Below are positions 61,895-64,000 of a stretch of DNA of 64,000 nt, piece by piece. The notes below the pieces were generated by a model. That model saw nothing but the letters and a program-made list of their open reading frames with translations, did not search any database and was not told where the DNA came from. Both the position numbers and the translations under genes were made by a program. Position 1 is the first letter of the stretch; the number at the start of each line of letters is the position of its first letter. Source of the DNA: Empedobacter stercoris (GTDB lineage Bacteria > Bacteroidota > Bacteroidia > Flavobacteriales > Weeksellaceae); NCBI RefSeq assembly GCF_025244765.1, contig NZ_CP104209.1:744001-808000 (forward strand), read 5' to 3'.

Positions 61895-62221
61895 TTACAA
61901 ATATTTTAGAAAACTATAAAATTTTCGTTCTTTTAAATAATTCAAATTATGATCATTTGCATACGCTTCACGCTCAAAACTAATATTTCGATACGCTTTG
62001 TGTTGATCACGGTATTGAACTAATCGAATCATATATTCTATCAAATAAAAAGGATAAAAAAAGACAACTAAAAGTTCGAGTTGTTGAATAATATGAATGG
62101 TTTCATGATTGATTAAAACAGTATCATTCTTTAATTTTTTATCTCTCAAAAAAATAAACGGAAAAATGGTAATTCCAATAAAGTTCTTGCGAAATAAACG
62201 ATTCAAAACAACTACAAACAT
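61895..62221 (-). CDS. Small membrane protein with HExxH motif
   Basis: 108 residues. A hydrophobic N-terminus (NFIGITIFPFIFL), then LINHETIHIIQQLE near residue 40 containing HETIH, a membrane segment (LLVVFFYPFYLIEYMI), and FEREAYANDHNLNYL near 85. HExxH followed by a downstream E-x-x-A is the arrangement of a minimal zinc metalloprotease of the gluzincin kind, though the protein is far too small for a classical one. It is the first gene of the operon with the PLP enzyme (adjacent, no gap) and the glucosaminidase. Confidence 0.75.
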   Translation of the reverse strand: MFVVVLNRLFRKNFIGITIFPFIFLRDKKLKNDTVLINHETIHIIQQLELLVVFFYPFYLIEYMIRLVQYRDQHKAYRNISFEREAYANDHNLNYLKERKFYSFLKYL

Positions 62222-62379
62222 GATTTACTAACTCGATTCTGTGTCAAAATTAAGCAATCTGAGAGATATTGATTAAAAAAAGCTTTAAAAATCGTAACTT
62301 TATAGGAATTGACTAAGTATTATCATCATGATATTGATGAAAAATAATTGATAAAAGTTGTAATTTCACAGCATTAGAA

Positions 62380-62541
62380 ATGAAGAAGTTTGAAGAAGGA
62401 GATTATTATTTATCTCCAGAAGGTTTTAGAATTTTCACTGCACAATACCTTAAAAAAAGAGGATATTGTTGTAAAAGTGGTTGCAAACATTGCCCGTATG
62501 GATACGACAAAAAAACAGATAAAATAAAAAATAAAAAATAA
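62380..62541 (+). CDS. DUF5522-like small cysteine-rich protein
   Basis: 53 residues, reading MKKFEEGDYYLSPEGFRIFT then YLKKRGYCCKSGCKHCPYGY and a Lys/Asp tail. The CCxxxCxxCPYG cluster and the GxxxFTxxYLxxRGxCC context match the short DUF5522 family, widespread in Bacteroidota; the cysteines may bind a metal. The gene ends 5 bases before the next ATG (62547), suggesting cotranscription with the DUF2911 gene. Function unknown. Confidence 0.85.
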   Translation: MKKFEEGDYYLSPEGFRIFTAQYLKKRGYCCKSGCKHCPYGYDKKTDKIKNKK

Positions 62542-62546
62542 TTTAT

Positions 62547-63281
62547 ATGAAAATAACATCAACAGTCTTCGCATTATTCATAGGAAGTTATGCTTTTGCA
62601 CAAATGAAATTTCCTTTGGTAAGTTCTCACGCAGAAGTTGAACAAAAAGTGGGATTAACTGAAATTGAAGTAGAATACAATCGACCAAATGTAAATGAAA
62701 GAAAGGTTTTCGGAAAATTAGTTCCTTACGGAGAAGTTTGGCGTACAGGTGCAAACGAAAATACGGTGATTAAATTTGATCAACCCATTAAGGTAAATGG
62801 ACAAGATTTGGCCGCTGGTGAATATGCGTTGTATACAATTCCAACTAAAGAAGATTGGGATGTGATATTTTACAAAGACACTAAAAACTGGGGAAATCCA
62901 AAGGAATGGAACGAATCTAATGTTGCATTGAAAGTAAAAGCGCCATCAACAAAGTCCATGAATAATAAAACCGAAACGTTCGAGATTCGTTTTACAAATG
63001 TGACGCAAAAATCTGCAAATTTGGTAATGGCTTGGGATAACGTAAACGTTGTATTGGAAATAGAAACAAATACAATTAATACGGTATTAAAAATGATTGG
63101 AGAACAATTAAACGAAAATTCATCTGCAAGAGATTTTTATAATTCAGCTAATTTTTATTATTCAAATAAATTGGATCGAAATCAAGCAATAAAATGGGTA
63201 AATACAGCTTTAGAAAAAGATCCGAATGCGCCAGCTTATTATAAAGAATTGAAGGAAAAATTAGAAAAAGATAAATATTAA
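62547..63281 (+). CDS. DUF2911 family secreted protein
   Basis: 244 residues, signal peptide ending SYAFAQ. DUF2911 core about 25-165: SHAEVEQKVGLTEIEVEYNRPN, GKLVPYGEVWRTGANENTVI, AAGEYALYTIPTKEDWDVIF and NKTETFEIRFTNV. The C-terminal part (about 185-244) is helical and TPR-like (NSSARDFYNSANFYYSNKLD, ALEKDPNAPAYYKELKEKLE). Periplasmic, function unknown. It is preceded by the small DUF5522 gene. Confidence 0.9.
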   Translation: MKITSTVFALFIGSYAFAQMKFPLVSSHAEVEQKVGLTEIEVEYNRPNVNERKVFGKLVPYGEVWRTGANENTVIKFDQPIKVNGQDLAAGEYALYTIPTKEDWDVIFYKDTKNWGNPKEWNESNVALKVKAPSTKSMNNKTETFEIRFTNVTQKSANLVMAWDNVNVVLEIETNTINTVLKMIGEQLNENSSARDFYNSANFYYSNKLDRNQAIKWVNTALEKDPNAPAYYKELKEKLEKDKY

Positions 63282-63298
63282 ATAAAATTAAATTAGTA

Positions 63299-63335
63299 AA
63301 TCCGTTTCTTTAATACTGAAGAAACGGATTTTTTT
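63299..63335 (+). terminator. Terminator after the DUF2911 gene
   Basis: AATCCGTTTCTT / AAGAAACGGATT 12-bp perfect stem, 8-base loop, then TTTTTA. It abuts the stop codon of the convergent channel gene. Confidence 0.92.
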
Positions 63336-63768
63336 ATTCAGATATATTTTTTTTCAAAATGATTTGCAAATAAGAAAACATCAACGCAGTCGACCAACCA
63401 ACCATCATAATTCCATTGATAGCTTCTAAACCAGCCAATATTTTCCATTCGCTATCAATCACTACATCACCATAACCTACTGTTGTAAATGTTATAAATG
63501 AAAAATAAAGCGCTTCTTGAAAACTATATAAATTATCAATATTAGGATTAAAATAAAAAGCAGCTGCCCATATTGTACATTGCGCGCCATGCAACAAAGT
63601 AAGTAAAGACACTGATAGAGCCATTTGCCACAAAACATGACTAATAGATAGTCGTTGGTTTTTGAAATTGAATTTATGCAGATATTTAAGGGAATGTACT
63701 GTAAATGTTGATTGTAAAATAACATTCATACAAATTATCAATACTCCAAAACATATAATTAGAAACAT
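63334..63768 (-). CDS. Two-helix potassium channel-like protein
   Basis: 144 residues. The pore helix and selectivity filter read YFSFITFTTVGYGDVVIDSEW near residue 90, with the TVGYGD K+ filter intact. Hydrophobic segments are at 1-20, about 45-75 and 110-135, so there are one or two helices before the pore and one after. No ligand-binding RCK domain is attached. It is likely a simple tetrameric K+ channel in the inner membrane. Start ATG at 63768; upstream is AT-rich. Confidence 0.88.
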   Translation of the reverse strand: MFLIICFGVLIICMNVILQSTFTVHSLKYLHKFNFKNQRLSISHVLWQMALSVSLLTLLHGAQCTIWAAAFYFNPNIDNLYSFQEALYFSFITFTTVGYGDVVIDSEWKILAGLEAINGIMMVGWSTALMFSYLQIILKKNISE

Positions 63769-63931
63769 AGTATTTTATTGATGTAAAAGTATTCCTTTCC
63801 GTAATTTTTTCAAAGAAATAATAGAATTAGTTAAGATTTAATGTAAATCAGGTCTATTTTTTGAATATTTTAATTGTGTTAGCATTTGTTTTTGTATCTT
63901 CTAATTCTTAAACAATTAAACACTAAAATAA

Positions 63932-64000
63932 ATGAAAAAAATTTTACTATTGAGTACTTTATTATTAGGTACATACTCACTAAATGCACAAAATAAATCT
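63932..64000 (+). CDS. Start of a secreted protein gene, cut by the window end
   Basis: ATG 63932 opens 23 codons forming a signal peptide (MKKILLLSTLLLGTYSLNAQ) typical of Bacteroidota exported proteins. The rest lies beyond the window, so no function can be given. A TAGCATTTG sequence about 50 bases upstream is one base too long for a perfect -7 box. Confidence 0.75.
   Translation, partial: MKKILLLSTLLLGTYSLNAQNKS

Overview
The window is a 64 kb piece of an AT-rich chromosome from a member of the Bacteroidota, most likely family Weeksellaceae and plausibly an Empedobacter-like organism (inference). Supporting signs are Bacteroidota promoters (TTG, about 19 bases, TAnnTTTG), near absence of purine-rich ribosome binding sites, GldI, a type IX secretion sorting domain, SusC/SusD proteins, many GLPGLI-family secreted proteins, a PNGase F type II homologue of the kind known from Elizabethkingia, and a subclass B1 metallo-beta-lactamase with the HxHxDR motif of the BlaB/IND/EBR group. 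No rRNA, prophage or CRISPR array is seen; the only mobile element is one IS3-family insertion sequence.

Layout. 1-8 kb: end of an ABC permease, then nrnA, gldI and a cyclophilin-FKBP fusion lipoprotein, a GIN-domain protein, pepT, HMG-CoA lyase and a SurA-like parvulin. 8-20 kb: a decayed lipocalin, a GLPGLI protein, a HAD phosphatase, a lysine-degradation block (lysine 6-transaminase and aminoadipate-semialdehyde dehydrogenase, divergent from glutaryl-CoA dehydrogenase), a PNGase F-II homologue, and the fused B12-dependent acyl-CoA mutase IcmF divergent from a degenerate CarH/LitR-like MerR regulator. 20-30 kb: ung, a MutS2-like ATPase, a peroxiredoxin-thioredoxin-small protein cluster, three more GLPGLI proteins, a T9SS-sorted propeller protein with a damaged 5' end, and an unknown secreted protein. 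30-36 kb: a four-gene tetR-tolC-adaptor-RND efflux operon with a clear promoter and an 18-bp palindromic operator.

36-46 kb: YpdA-type reductase, methyltransferase, CPA2 antiporter, DNA polymerase IV, then an operon in which the metallo-beta-lactamase lies between the two agmatine-to-putrescine genes aguB and aguA, then a tandem pair of DUF5715 genes, the first broken by an in-frame stop. 46-54.8 kb: calcineurin-type phosphoesterase next to a SusC/SusD pair, a YjbR protein, and a TPP riboswitch controlling a PnuC-type transporter overlapped by an acyl-CoA-dehydrogenase-fold flavoprotein. 54.8-64 kb: tRNA-Arg(CCG), TSUP transporter, deoxynucleoside kinase, EamA transporter, the IS3 element sitting in the loop of a former bidirectional terminator, a LysM glucosaminidase, an ACC deaminase/D-cysteine desulfhydrase homologue, a small HExxH membrane protein, a 53-residue DUF5522 protein, a DUF2911 protein, a two-helix potassium channel, and the start of a secreted protein.

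I see no clearly new multi-gene defence or biosynthetic system. The points most worth checking are the beta-lactamase inside the polyamine operon, the flavoprotein in the TPP-riboswitch operon, the apparent relationship between the GLPGLI family and the N-terminal domain of PNGase F-II, the IS in the terminator, and a set of promoters placed so close to ATG that their transcripts should be leaderless.
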